DNA of 12,750 nt, taken from contig JAUYSF010000392.1 in assembly GCA_030696435.1 (NCBI GenBank), positions 1 through 12,750 on the forward strand, in the 5' to 3' direction. Shown in pieces: positions 1 to 7,723 of the stretch. Positions within the stretch are counted from its first letter, which is position 1; each line of letters opens with the position of its first letter. The notes under the pieces are model-generated. The model was not told the DNA's origin. It saw nothing but the letters and a program-made list of their open reading frames with translations, and ran no database searches. This DNA is from Desulfoprunum sp. (GTDB lineage: Bacteria; Desulfobacterota; Desulfobulbia; Desulfobulbales; Desulfocapsaceae). The translations under genes were made by a program, and so were the position numbers.

Positions 1-1610
1 GTGGAGAGAATTGCAAAGTGATACAAACACCATGCCGTATTTATCGCAATCGCCATAAAAGGTTCCCGCTCGTAATAAAGACGACACACACCCCAGACAA
101 CTGCAGTAAAACTGAAGAGTGCCATGCCGATCTGCGGCCAGAGGAGGTAAAGAGGTAATGATAGGCTGCGACCTTTTGGGGTTATACCAAAGGTTCCACG
201 TACACCAAGCAAGGCCAACAGTGAGGCATGCATATAAACAGGGAAGCAGAGGGCTTGAAGAACAGCCCCTGTGGCCAGATCCATAAACGAATATTTCCTC
301 TGTCGCATGGAAAAAATAAAAAGGGTGAAAGTCAGAATGATATAAGGCAGGAAGAAGAGGAAGTAGAGTTCGGGTTTGGCAAAATAACTTGGTGTATTGG
401 TTAGTAGATAGAGTGCTGGACAGATCATCATGACAAACAGGATCCAGCCTATGAAATAGTGTGTTCCAGAAAGAAAATACTCCCACCATTTCATAGGCCT
501 CATTTTACTCGGATTACGAATAAACTCACGGGCAATAGTACGAAACAGGCCGACAGTTCCCAGTGCCCAACGGAACTGCTGCTTGAAGTAGGCGCCAAGG
601 TCCTCCGGGCCAATGCCAAAAGCCAAGACCTTGTTCAAATAGGCCGAACTCCAGCCCTGAATATGAAACTTCAGAGAGGTCGCGAAATCCTCAGTCACTG
701 ATGTTTCGTCAAATCCACCGACATCGTTCAGAGCAGCTCGCCGGAAGATGACGTTCGTGCCACAGCAGAACATGGCATCTTCAAGACTTTTTCCCTCGCA
801 TATGTACTCATAAAATACGGCTTGTTGCAGCCCAGAAGCCCGGGCAACACGGTTGAATTCAAAGTTGGAGTAATACTGCGGGGTCTGAATGAAGGCGAGA
901 CGGGGATATTGTTCCATGAAGGCAACGAGGGGTTCAGCAAAATCTGGGAAAGGATTCATATCCGCATCGAAGACGAAGATGTATTTCTCATCACCGGGTT
1001 GTAGATTACGTTCGCCATAAGAGATGAAGGAAAAACCCTCTGGGGGATTATTATCCAGAAATGCCAGAAAATCGTTGATCATCCCCGCCTTTGCTCCTCG
1101 CCAGCGTCGTCGAAACTGGTTGACCCCAATGCGCCGACACAGTTCATCGATCTCATTGCGATAGTTGACTGCTGCTTCAGGATCCCAGCCGACGAGATCG
1201 TAGCGTGTGTCGTCAAGGAAATAAATGTGCTTGTTAGGATATGTCAGATTGTAAAAGCAAATCAAAGTATCCTCGAGAACATCAATGGGCTCTTTGAAGG
1301 AGGAGACAATAATTGCTACAGGTGGATAGCTTTCCAAGAGAGGGACATTGTCCAGGCTAAAAGGCTCCCTCTCTCCCGTGCTGGTGGAAACAAGGTAGAT
1401 ATTCTGAAAATACCCGAATGTCTGGATCATTGTGAAGAGTTCTGCTGTAAGCAGCATGAGAGCTAGTATTTTGTCCTCCCAGGCGTAGGCTGCAATAAAA
1501 AACAGCCAAATTCTCGCGCCTAGATAGAGAAAGACGGCACCCATAGCCACGATGCTGAATATCGCAAATGCTTTATTCTTGAGTTGTTTTCGACGTTGCG
1601 GGGTCGTCAT
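1..1610 (-). CDS. Cellulose-synthase-like GT2 glycosyltransferase (partial, C-terminus outside window)
   Basis: Processive family-2 glycosyltransferase, inferred to polymerise a nucleotide sugar and push the chain through the inner membrane. I translated 536 codons by hand; the frame runs open off the left edge. Two N-terminal membrane segments (about 15-40 and 48-70) precede a cytosolic GT-A domain. The catalytic signature is complete: DD at 133-134, DAD at 215-217, TED at 306-308 and QQFRW at 344-348. Membrane segments follow at about 380-405 and 415-434. FGITPK at 474-479 matches the FxVTxK gating-loop motif of BcsA, and more membrane helices come after it. BcsA carries a PilZ domain beyond this point, but the window ends before it could be seen. 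The gene starts 29 bp after the barrel gene's stop, so it is probably the next gene of the same operon. The Shine-Dalgarno is weak, and the sugar cannot be read from the sequence. Confidence 0.9.
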   Translation of the reverse strand, partial: MTTPQRRKQLKNKAFAIFSIVAMGAVFLYLGARIWLFFIAAYAWEDKILALMLLTAELFTMIQTFGYFQNIYLVSTSTGEREPFSLDNVPLLESYPPVAIIVSSFKEPIDVLEDTLICFYNLTYPNKHIYFLDDTRYDLVGWDPEAAVNYRNEIDELCRRIGVNQFRRRWRGAKAGMINDFLAFLDNNPPEGFSFISYGERNLQPGDEKYIFVFDADMNPFPDFAEPLVAFMEQYPRLAFIQTPQYYSNFEFNRVARASGLQQAVFYEYICEGKSLEDAMFCCGTNVIFRRAALNDVGGFDETSVTEDFATSLKFHIQGWSSAYLNKVLAFGIGPEDLGAYFKQQFRWALGTVGLFRTIAREFIRNPSKMRPMKWWEYFLSGTHYFIGWILFVMMICPALYLLTNTPSYFAKPELYFLFFLPYIILTFTLFIFSMRQRKYSFMDLATGAVLQALCFPVYMHASLLALLGVRGTFGITPKGRSLSLPLYLLWPQIGMALFSFTAVVWGVCRLYYEREPFMAIAINTAWCLYHFAILS

Positions 1611-1639
1611 TCTTTGCTCATGACCAAGAGAGTGAGAGG

Positions 1640-4489
1640 CTAAAATTGATAGCTCAGTCCTGTAACTAGAGACTGTGAACGCCATTGTTCTGAATAGTGG
1701 CTTATACCAACTATATCCCAAGTCCATCCTTCCCGAAATTCCCAGTGCCATTCGGCGGAACCGCGGAAAAATGGATTTCCATCACTATCACTGCCGCTAG
1801 TCAACTTAAGGTCGTAATAATGCAGAGGACTGCCGCAGAAGTAGAATTTGGAAATATCATGTCTCCATTCCAAAGTGGCACCAGCGGTATAATAGTGCTG
1901 CGGAGTCCAGTAGGGATGAACGATATCCAGCAATGTATTTCCTTGGTAGATATAACGGTCAATTTCACTTGTATGCCGATACTCAACATTGGCTTCAATC
2001 GACAGAGCGTGTGGATGGTCGTTGAGGAACAGCTTGATCCTCCCGTCAGCCATTTGTTGATCATTCGAATCAGTGTAATAAATCTGTTCATAACCAAGAC
2101 CCATCTCAAGTTGGCGATGGGGAGAGACGGTGAGTGAGGCTCTGAGGCGATCGGCCTGGATATCTTCCTCCATTGCGTATGTGTTGGCATATTCCTCGCT
2201 ACGCCGATAGTCCAGACCGACTTTCAGGAAATCATCGAGATTGAGTAAAATATTGACTTGTCCTATGAGCGTCTCCTCTGGTCCGCCGTCATACCACTTG
2301 GCAAGTACTTCGGCGGAGGAGGCAAAGTATTCGTTGAACACACCATCAAGACCAAGGGACTGGCCGTAGGCTTCCCGGGTAGGTCCGTATTCTCCCGGCA
2401 ATTCCCTGAATTGGTGGCTGGCTACAGTGAATTTGTACTGGTCTTGAAAGGGAACCTCTATTTGGGTTTGGGCATGTTCATGGGTCATCCGGGAAAGATC
2501 TCCATGCCCCAGCTCATCCAGCACGGAATAGCCGGCAGACAGGTTTGGCCTGGAGGAACGGCGGCTGGAGCGCAGCAAGGCATAATTCGCCAGATTGTGA
2601 GCAGGATCAAGCTGCGCAAGGCGCTTCCAAGTATCACGTTCACAGCCGAAGAGACCAAGCTCACATTGATTCTGGGCCAGATCGAAAAGGGCTTCCTCAT
2701 TGCCAGGTCGGATTTCAAGGAGCTGTATGAGGATGCGATGAGCCCGGATCGGACGGCGGTTATGGGTGAGGGCTTTGGCCTGCTGTTCCAAATAGGCCGC
2801 TTTCTGCAAACGATACTCGGGCTCAAGCTCAATCAAGGCCTTTTCGATTTGTCCTCGCAGCTCGCTCTGAATCGACGGAAGCTGTTGCTGCAGATATTCA
2901 TAGAGCAAGTACGGCGGTGGATTGGTCCAGCGGTTTAGGACTCCATTATTTTTCTTTGTAAATTCCGTGATAGCAACAGGCGATTCCTTTCCCTGCTCGC
3001 TCAGTTGGAGATTCAAACTGCTGAGCTGTTGATCCACAGACATTGCATAAATAGCCTTGTAGCTCCGGTCACCAAGGTCTGACATCTTACCCCAGTAGGC
3101 GGTTCGAGCCATCTCCGTTCTTAGGGGATATGCGCCGGGATTGCACTGGATCAACATTTCGTAGTGCTGAAGACTGGCCATGTACTGTCGGTCCCAGGCA
3201 AGGACGCGGGCAAGGGTGAGTTGTACTGTATCACTTTCGGGGAATTCGATGTTGAGGTTCTCAAGCATGGAAAGTGCTTCGGTATAGCGATTAACTGTGG
3301 CCAGAGTTCGCGCAAGGCCCATGCGGGATTGAAAATGCTGAGGATCGACTTTCAGGGCTTGGCGATAATATTTGATTGCGGCCAGATTGGCACCCTCGGA
3401 CGCGAGTGTCTCGGCCCAGGCATAGAGAATGTGAGCAGTAGACTGTTCAGGCAGTGGCATGTCTTCTGGAGAAATCCCCTGAGCCAACCGCAGATAGAAC
3501 TGCGGTTTTACAGCCTGAGGCGCCATCCGCACAGCCTCTAGTAGCGGAGTGACGGCTTTCTGGGGGACACCCTGTTGCAGCAGGCTGCGCCCAAGACCCA
3601 CTAAGGCCTCGTGTCGTAGATTGTCATCCTTTGAGAGAGCGTGAGCTTTGCGAAAAGCGATCTCGGCCTCTGTATATAGACCGGATAGCAGAAGCAATTC
3701 ACCTTCGATCAAGACAGCATTCAAGAACCTAGGCTCTTTCTGAATTGCAGAGCGACAAGTGGCAAGGGCGGAAGCGTAGTCTTTCTCCATGCGGTGTACA
3801 TCGACAAGGGTGAGTGTCGCTTCCCTCCAAATTTCACTATCAGCCACGGTTCCGACCTGAACCGCCCGCAGTATCACTGCAGCCTCCTCGTAACGCTGCT
3901 GACTGAAAAGCACACGACCGAGTCGGAGGCGAAGGGGTTGATCATTTGGCAGTTTCTCTAAAAATGCCCGAAGATGTTTCTCGACCATATCGAAATCGCC
4001 CCACAGGTTACTTAGGTCGAGAAACTGCAATGCAAGGTCTGAGTTTTCGGGGGCTCGAAGGAAGGCTTGTCGATATAAATCGCGGCAGATTGCATAGTGA
4101 CCGGCGGCGGCATGCACATCGGCGAGCAGAAGCAACCAGGGCTGAGAATCGGGGAAAGATGTGTGTAATCTTTCGGCTAATTTCAGGGCCTCGGGTAGTC
4201 TGCCCAATTTGAGCATCAGGGTTGCCTGAAGCGCCTGGGCCTCGTGATTTTCAGGTTTGCCTGCCAGAATCTGCCGTACTAATACTTCAGCCTCGGCCAG
4301 GTTAGCGGTATCATCACCTTGACTAAGCAGTTCTGCGAGAGCCATGCGTGCTACATCGTCAGAAATCTGTTGTTCATCTCCGATAATAATAGTTGATCTG
4401 GAAATAGTAGCTTGGGGATGGAAGAGGAATAATAACACTACCAGGAACATTCCCTGTTTTATCCTCCATTTCCGCATCTCCACAATCAT
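1640..4489 (-). CDS. TPR / outer-membrane beta-barrel polysaccharide export protein (BcsC/PgaA/PelB-like architecture)
   Basis: Predicted outer-membrane exporter for the polymer made by the neighbouring synthase. The 949 residues begin with a signal peptide (basic MRKWRIKQ from residue 5, hydrophobic core about 13-24). A long array of TPR-like helical pairs follows to about residue 640. From about 648 to the end the sequence alternates polar and aromatic residues as in a beta-barrel, and it ends in SYQF with a C-terminal phenylalanine, the usual BAM signal. A late YWTPQHYYTAG segment recalls the YxSPQ region of BcsC-type barrels. Length lies between PgaA (about 807) and BcsC (about 1157). The start overlaps the upstream stop by 4 bp (ATGA). 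An AAGGA abuts the first ATG, so residue 5 is a possible alternative start. Family role is secure; the exported polymer is unknown. Confidence 0.85.
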   Translation of the reverse strand: MIVEMRKWRIKQGMFLVVLLFLFHPQATISRSTIIIGDEQQISDDVARMALAELLSQGDDTANLAEAEVLVRQILAGKPENHEAQALQATLMLKLGRLPEALKLAERLHTSFPDSQPWLLLLADVHAAAGHYAICRDLYRQAFLRAPENSDLALQFLDLSNLWGDFDMVEKHLRAFLEKLPNDQPLRLRLGRVLFSQQRYEEAAVILRAVQVGTVADSEIWREATLTLVDVHRMEKDYASALATCRSAIQKEPRFLNAVLIEGELLLLSGLYTEAEIAFRKAHALSKDDNLRHEALVGLGRSLLQQGVPQKAVTPLLEAVRMAPQAVKPQFYLRLAQGISPEDMPLPEQSTAHILYAWAETLASEGANLAAIKYYRQALKVDPQHFQSRMGLARTLATVNRYTEALSMLENLNIEFPESDTVQLTLARVLAWDRQYMASLQHYEMLIQCNPGAYPLRTEMARTAYWGKMSDLGDRSYKAIYAMSVDQQLSSLNLQLSEQGKESPVAITEFTKKNNGVLNRWTNPPPYLLYEYLQQQLPSIQSELRGQIEKALIELEPEYRLQKAAYLEQQAKALTHNRRPIRAHRILIQLLEIRPGNEEALFDLAQNQCELGLFGCERDTWKRLAQLDPAHNLANYALLRSSRRSSRPNLSAGYSVLDELGHGDLSRMTHEHAQTQIEVPFQDQYKFTVASHQFRELPGEYGPTREAYGQSLGLDGVFNEYFASSAEVLAKWYDGGPEETLIGQVNILLNLDDFLKVGLDYRRSEEYANTYAMEEDIQADRLRASLTVSPHRQLEMGLGYEQIYYTDSNDQQMADGRIKLFLNDHPHALSIEANVEYRHTSEIDRYIYQGNTLLDIVHPYWTPQHYYTAGATLEWRHDISKFYFCGSPLHYYDLKLTSGSDSDGNPFFRGSAEWHWEFREGWTWDIVGISHYSEQWRSQSLVTGLSYQF

Positions 4490-5163
4490 TCCTTCAGACT
4501 CTTGCGTAGTTCTTGTACGGCTTGTTCCCGTTTACCAGACCAAATAAGGACAAAGGCGTATTTTCGTCGAATTTGGACATCATCCGGTCGGTTTCTGAGC
4601 AGGATGGTATATTCCTTGAGCGAATCATCATAGCGTTTGGTCCAGCTCAGGATCTCTGCCAGTTTCAGTCGGGTCCGGTCATCCTCAGGAGAAAACTGGA
4701 GTTCTTCGAGAAGGAGGGCTTCGGCAGCCGGATAGTCCTTGCCGTCGATAAAAATATCCGCCAGAGCGAGGCGCTCATTCTTCTTCAATCCTTGTTGCGA
4801 AATTTTGCGCAGCAGTGCCAGTGCCTCGTCCGTTCTGCCGGTCCATGACAGAACCGAGGCCATTTCAATATAGGCTTCCTTCAAAGCCGGTTTTTCCTTG
4901 ATTACTTTACGATACTGTTCCAGAGACTCGTCGTATCGCTTGACATAGCTCAGTAGACGAGCGAGTTCCAATCTAGCTTGCCAGTCCTGGATATCTTCGC
5001 CAATTGCACTAAGGTCAGGTTGCGGGATCTTTGAGGCGGGCTGTAATATCGCTGATTGTGATGTTGCCAGTTTCGGCATAGCAGCCAGTTCAGCAGCTTC
5101 GAGCGGCGTCTCCTGAGGAAAGAAACCTGCCAGCACGACCAGGATGATCAGCGGAAACCTCAT
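4486..5163 (-). CDS. Secreted TPR protein of the exopolysaccharide operon
   Basis: A 225-residue protein with a signal peptide (MRFPLIILVVLAGFF, cleavage probably near residue 22-25), then a linker and about four to five TPR units from residue 55 to the end. Repeats of the form LSWTxRYDxSLxxY (near 70-80 and 170-180) are typical of TPR proteins attached to polysaccharide secretion. No lipobox cysteine is seen, so it is likely soluble in the periplasm, or held by its partners. An AAAAGGAG sits 7 bp before the ATG, and the gene overlaps both neighbours by the 4-bp ATGA arrangement, which implies translational coupling and fixed stoichiometry. By analogy with AlgK and the TPR parts of BcsC or PelB, it may bridge the synthase and the outer-membrane pore. 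That role is inferred. Confidence 0.8.
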   Translation of the reverse strand: MRFPLIILVVLAGFFPQETPLEAAELAAMPKLATSQSAILQPASKIPQPDLSAIGEDIQDWQARLELARLLSYVKRYDESLEQYRKVIKEKPALKEAYIEMASVLSWTGRTDEALALLRKISQQGLKKNERLALADIFIDGKDYPAAEALLLEELQFSPEDDRTRLKLAEILSWTKRYDDSLKEYTILLRNRPDDVQIRRKYAFVLIWSGKREQAVQELRKSLKE

Positions 5164-5672
5164 TTAATTTCTCCTTTTTTTTCATGGAGAACAGTACGGT
5201 AATCCCGTATGGCTTCTTCGAATTTACTGGCCATGGTGAATACACGCGCACGCGCAATCAGAGCAATACGCCAATCAGGATGGTCATGAAGCACACGCTC
5301 AACGAGAACCAGTGCCTCGTCAGTTCGGTTCAGCAGACTGTAGAGTTTCGCCAGTTTGAGCATGGCAACCTGATTGTCCGGCTCTATCTGTAGAAGGCGG
5401 ATAAATACTGGGACAGCCATGGCGAATTTGCCGCTGCTCAGATAGGCATCGCCAAGTCTCCTCAATAGAATCGGTGTATCCAGCCCTCCGATCAGGGCGG
5501 CCGAATAGAGCTTCGCCGCTTCTTCGAATTGGCCTTCTTCGAACATTCGATCAGCATGAAAAGAATAGACTTGGGCTTGGCGAATCGTATGATACATTAT
5601 GGGTATAAGTACTGTCAGGCCTAGCGTCATGACTGCGTAGGTCAAATACTGACGTGTCTTTGTAGTGGCCAT
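5160..5672 (-). CDS. Membrane-anchored TPR protein of the exopolysaccharide operon
   Basis: A 170-residue protein. A short basic N-terminus (ATTKTRQ) and one hydrophobic segment at about 11-28 anchor it in the inner membrane with the rest outside the cytoplasm. Residues about 36-168 form about four TPR units (for example FEEGQFEEAAKLY, LYSLLNRTDEALVLVERVL, FEEAIRDYRTVL). A strong GAGGAGG lies 5 bp before the ATG. It begins 20 bp after the STAS gene and overlaps the next gene by ATGA. It is the first of three consecutive TPR proteins, so it may be the inner-membrane end of a TPR scaffold crossing the periplasm. No enzymatic motif is visible. Confidence 0.8.
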   Translation of the reverse strand: MATTKTRQYLTYAVMTLGLTVLIPIMYHTIRQAQVYSFHADRMFEEGQFEEAAKLYSAALIGGLDTPILLRRLGDAYLSSGKFAMAVPVFIRLLQIEPDNQVAMLKLAKLYSLLNRTDEALVLVERVLHDHPDWRIALIARARVFTMASKFEEAIRDYRTVLHEKKGEIK

Positions 5673-5692
5673 TGTCGCCTCCTCACTGAGGA

Positions 5693-6031
5693 TTACTGGT
5701 CGATGGCTGCTAGGGCTTCAGGCAGGGTATTGAATACGGATAGAATTCGGTCTGTCCGTGTAAGTACAAGCATTTTCTGAACCTGTTCGTGAACACTCAC
5801 TAGAGCGACACGACCATCAGGCCCCACCGCACGACTGAGGAAAAGAAAAGCACTGAGCCCTTTAGAATCCATGGATTCGACATTGGCCATGTCCAGGATA
5901 ACCCTTTTGTGTCCTTGACTGATCAAGTCTAGCATTTGGTTTTTAAAGCCATTGACATTCATATAATCAAGACGTTTGCTGGGAATTGTCATGATTGAGC
6001 ACGCGCTTTCCCTTCTGAACTCTATCTGCAT
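5693..6031 (-). CDS. STAS-domain protein (anti-sigma-factor antagonist-like, SypA/SpoIIAA type)
   Basis: A 112-residue single STAS domain. The hallmark segment is VILDMANVESMDSKGLSAF at residues 44-62, and Ser56 in MDSKGL aligns with the serine that partner kinases phosphorylate in SpoIIAA and SypA. Full length matches a stand-alone STAS protein, with no fused sensor or transporter. GAGGAG lies 4 bp before the ATG. It sits 42 bp after the PilZ gene and 20 bp before the TPR genes. Vibrio fischeri SypA is a STAS protein encoded in a polysaccharide locus whose phosphorylation state controls biofilm formation, so a regulatory switch for this operon's polymer is the best inference. No HATPase kinase or PP2C phosphatase partner is in the window. 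Confidence 0.85.
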   Translation of the reverse strand: MQIEFRRESACSIMTIPSKRLDYMNVNGFKNQMLDLISQGHKRVILDMANVESMDSKGLSAFLFLSRAVGPDGRVALVSVHEQVQKMLVLTRTDRILSVFNTLPEALAAIDQ

Positions 6032-6073
6032 TGATCTCCTCTTCCTGACTTTCAGACCAGGAACTCAAAAGTC

Positions 6074-6892
6074 TTAAAAACTGTGTACATACAGCATCAT
6101 AAGTGTATTGTAGTTGTTGTACAACTTTTTTTCAAGCATCTTGATCGAGCGTAGATATGGGGCTATTGCCTCATCCTGAAAGGCAAACATAAAAACATCG
6201 GCCGGGATCTCCGGCTCAAAAACATCTAGCAGTTCTTCAATATCGATATACGAAGCCAGATCGGCCTGCGAAAAGGTCGGGTCCGATAACACCTCCAGGA
6301 CTTTTTCTAGGCGCTTCTGATTGCGAGCGACATGGGCAGCTGGCTCTTCGAGGAGAAAGGCGCGGAGCAAGGCATATTGGTCTTTATCTATTCCGGATAT
6401 ACGCGATAGATATGGCGCTAAATGCTTGAGATAGATACGTATACCGCGCTTAAGCAGGACAGCATCTTTGATAACCAGCGACACAAGTCCCTCGGGGGTG
6501 TGAAAGGCTGCCAGATCAATATCCAGATAGCGGTCGTCAAAAGAAATCGCTACTGGATAGATTGCAGGCTTTTTTCGATCGAATCTGACCCCGCAGGACT
6601 GAGCGTCAAATTCCTTGTCCCACCGTTCCCAGACAATGCAGCCAGAGGTGTAGGTCTCGCCGCCAAAACGAAATGGTGCATGAAAGTCAACTTCATCGCC
6701 AAGGCTGAGACGATCTCGGCGTGAGAGCCAACTTGGAAGGAGTACTTTGGCACCATGCAGGCTGAGATCAGCCAGAATATATTGAAATGGGGTAAAATCG
6801 TCTTCCCTTGAGCCAAGAAAGGGCAGGATGATGGAGCTGATATCAACGCGGTGTTCGCTTCGCAGGTCTTGGGAGAAAACCGTTTCATCCAT
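6074..6892 (-). CDS. PilZ-domain c-di-GMP receptor with C-terminal helical extension
   Basis: A 272-residue cytosolic protein, probably the c-di-GMP sensor of the operon. Both PilZ binding motifs are present: RxxxR at 11-15 (RSEHR) and [D/N]xSxxG at 42-47 (DLSLHG), followed by beta-strand sequence (LGDEVDF, YTSGCIVWE, CGVRF) to about residue 115. Residues about 115-272 are mostly helical, have no domain I recognise, and end in an aromatic-rich tail. I chose the ATG at 6892 because AGGAG lies 8 bp upstream; a longer frame from a TTG at 6937 has no ribosome binding site. It is the first gene of the operon. It may act on the STAS protein, a TPR protein or the synthase; the target is not shown by sequence. 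Confidence 0.85.
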   Translation of the reverse strand: MDETVFSQDLRSEHRVDISSIILPFLGSREDDFTPFQYILADLSLHGAKVLLPSWLSRRDRLSLGDEVDFHAPFRFGGETYTSGCIVWERWDKEFDAQSCGVRFDRKKPAIYPVAISFDDRYLDIDLAAFHTPEGLVSLVIKDAVLLKRGIRIYLKHLAPYLSRISGIDKDQYALLRAFLLEEPAAHVARNQKRLEKVLEVLSDPTFSQADLASYIDIEELLDVFEPEIPADVFMFAFQDEAIAPYLRSIKMLEKKLYNNYNTLMMLYVHSF

Positions 6893-7239
6893 GCAAAGAG
6901 CTCCTGCAAAAAAGGTTGAGCCTGCATGGTCGAGCAATCAAATTTATACTATTAAGAGTAATGTAATCGTTTCTAAGCGCAACAGTTTGAAAACAATTGG
7001 AATTCATGTCATTTTAAGAGTGTTGTGCCTTATGGTTAAGGAAAATCAATAAATTATAGCAAACCAATTTCCCCGAAAAGCCAGCAGTTAGATATGTTGC
7101 GGGAAAGATAGAACCTGTCAAGATACAACCCCGCATTGTCTGAGTATATTCTTTTTGCAATCCTCTGCTTGGACAATAAATGGAAATGTCTTTCTGATTC
7201 TTCAGTCTATTCTTAGAAAAAGAATAAGTCAAAAATGAT
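6893..7239. other. Upstream region of the exopolysaccharide operon, no gene seen
   Basis: An AT-rich stretch between the PilZ start and the transposase remnant. The only frame of note (minus, 72 codons at 7014-7232) lacks a ribosome binding site and recognisable protein features, so I treat it as non-coding. It holds the extended -10 box listed separately. A minus-strand TTGACA at about 7114-7119 has no good -10 partner. A short inverted repeat ATTCTT/AAGAAT lies near 7209-7225. Confidence 0.5.
7053..7061 (-). promoter_or_regulatory. Candidate extended -10 promoter for the exopolysaccharide operon
   Basis: Read on the minus strand this is TGCTATAAT: a perfect TATAAT with the TGn extension. 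No consensus -35 is found at 16-18 bp spacing, as is common for extended -10 promoters. It would start transcription near 7046 and leave a leader of about 150 nt before the PilZ ATG. This rests on motif inspection only. Confidence 0.4.
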
Positions 7240-7690
7240 CATACAAAAAGATTTCTGCTGTTGTTACCGCAACTGCTGGAGGATTTTTTTCAGAAAGTTC
7301 TGGTTGGCTTCGGAGAGTGTGAGATGGAGATGAAGAAAAAGTCATTTACGTTCAGATGTTGCGGCAATGACGGCGAAATTATGTGGAAGACGCGGCATGG
7401 AAAGGCAACGAGCATCCTCCACCTGTTTTCGTTGGATAACACTCAAACAGCTCCAGGTGCAGTGCAAGCAGTATATCACCAGGATGTTGCTGGGCATGGA
7501 GCCGATGAAGCAAGTTCCTGATGAAACGGGTCGCAAGTTGGCCCTGATCGGCGCCCTGACGTCCTATCGGGTATCGGAGAAGATCGGCAAGATATTCGGT
7601 TGGGCGGTTGACAAGATGACGATCTGGAAGTCAGTGCAACAGATTGGGTCGAAGATGGATTTTGTCTTGGATGGCAATGAACAGCCCCGT
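7240..7690 (+). pseudogene. Truncated, frameshifted DDE-type transposase remnant
   Basis: Two adjacent plus frames look like pieces of one transposase N-terminus. Frame 1 gives FTFRCCGNDGEIMWKTRHGK and ILHLF; the continuation sits in frame 2 as LQVQCKQY, then LLGMEPMKQVPDETGRKLAL and SYRVSEKIGKIFGWAVDKMT. The pattern is a zinc-ribbon-like cysteine region followed by a helix-turn-helix, as in ISLre2/ISKra4-like or related transposases; the exact family is uncertain. A frameshift lies around 7430-7450. Similarity stops near 7690, before any catalytic DDE segment. No terminal inverted repeats were found. It is a dead fragment next to the convergent C_GCAxxG gene. Confidence 0.6.
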
Positions 7691-7723
7691 AGACAGCGGA
7701 GCCGCAGCGAGTCTCCATCTCGT

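Noticed and set aside
2258..2938. Plus-strand 226-codon frame inside the barrel gene
   Set aside because: Antisense to a gene with clear signal peptide, TPRs and barrel; no ribosome binding site or recognisable domain.
6893..6937. Longer PilZ protein starting at a TTG at 6937
   Set aside because: No ribosome binding site there, while the ATG at 6892 has AGGAG at ideal spacing and puts RxxxR at the usual position near the N-terminus.
7050..7125. A GCAAACC ... CGAAAAGCC pattern on the plus strand recalling the c-di-GMP (GEMM) riboswitch core
   Set aside because: The stem around the GAAA loop does not pair, the conserved GG-GACGCAAAGCC section is incomplete, and the strand leads away from the polysaccharide operon.
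7014..7232. Minus-strand 72-codon frame upstream of the operon
   Set aside because: Composition and lack of start signals fit intergenic DNA; it overlaps the promoter candidate.
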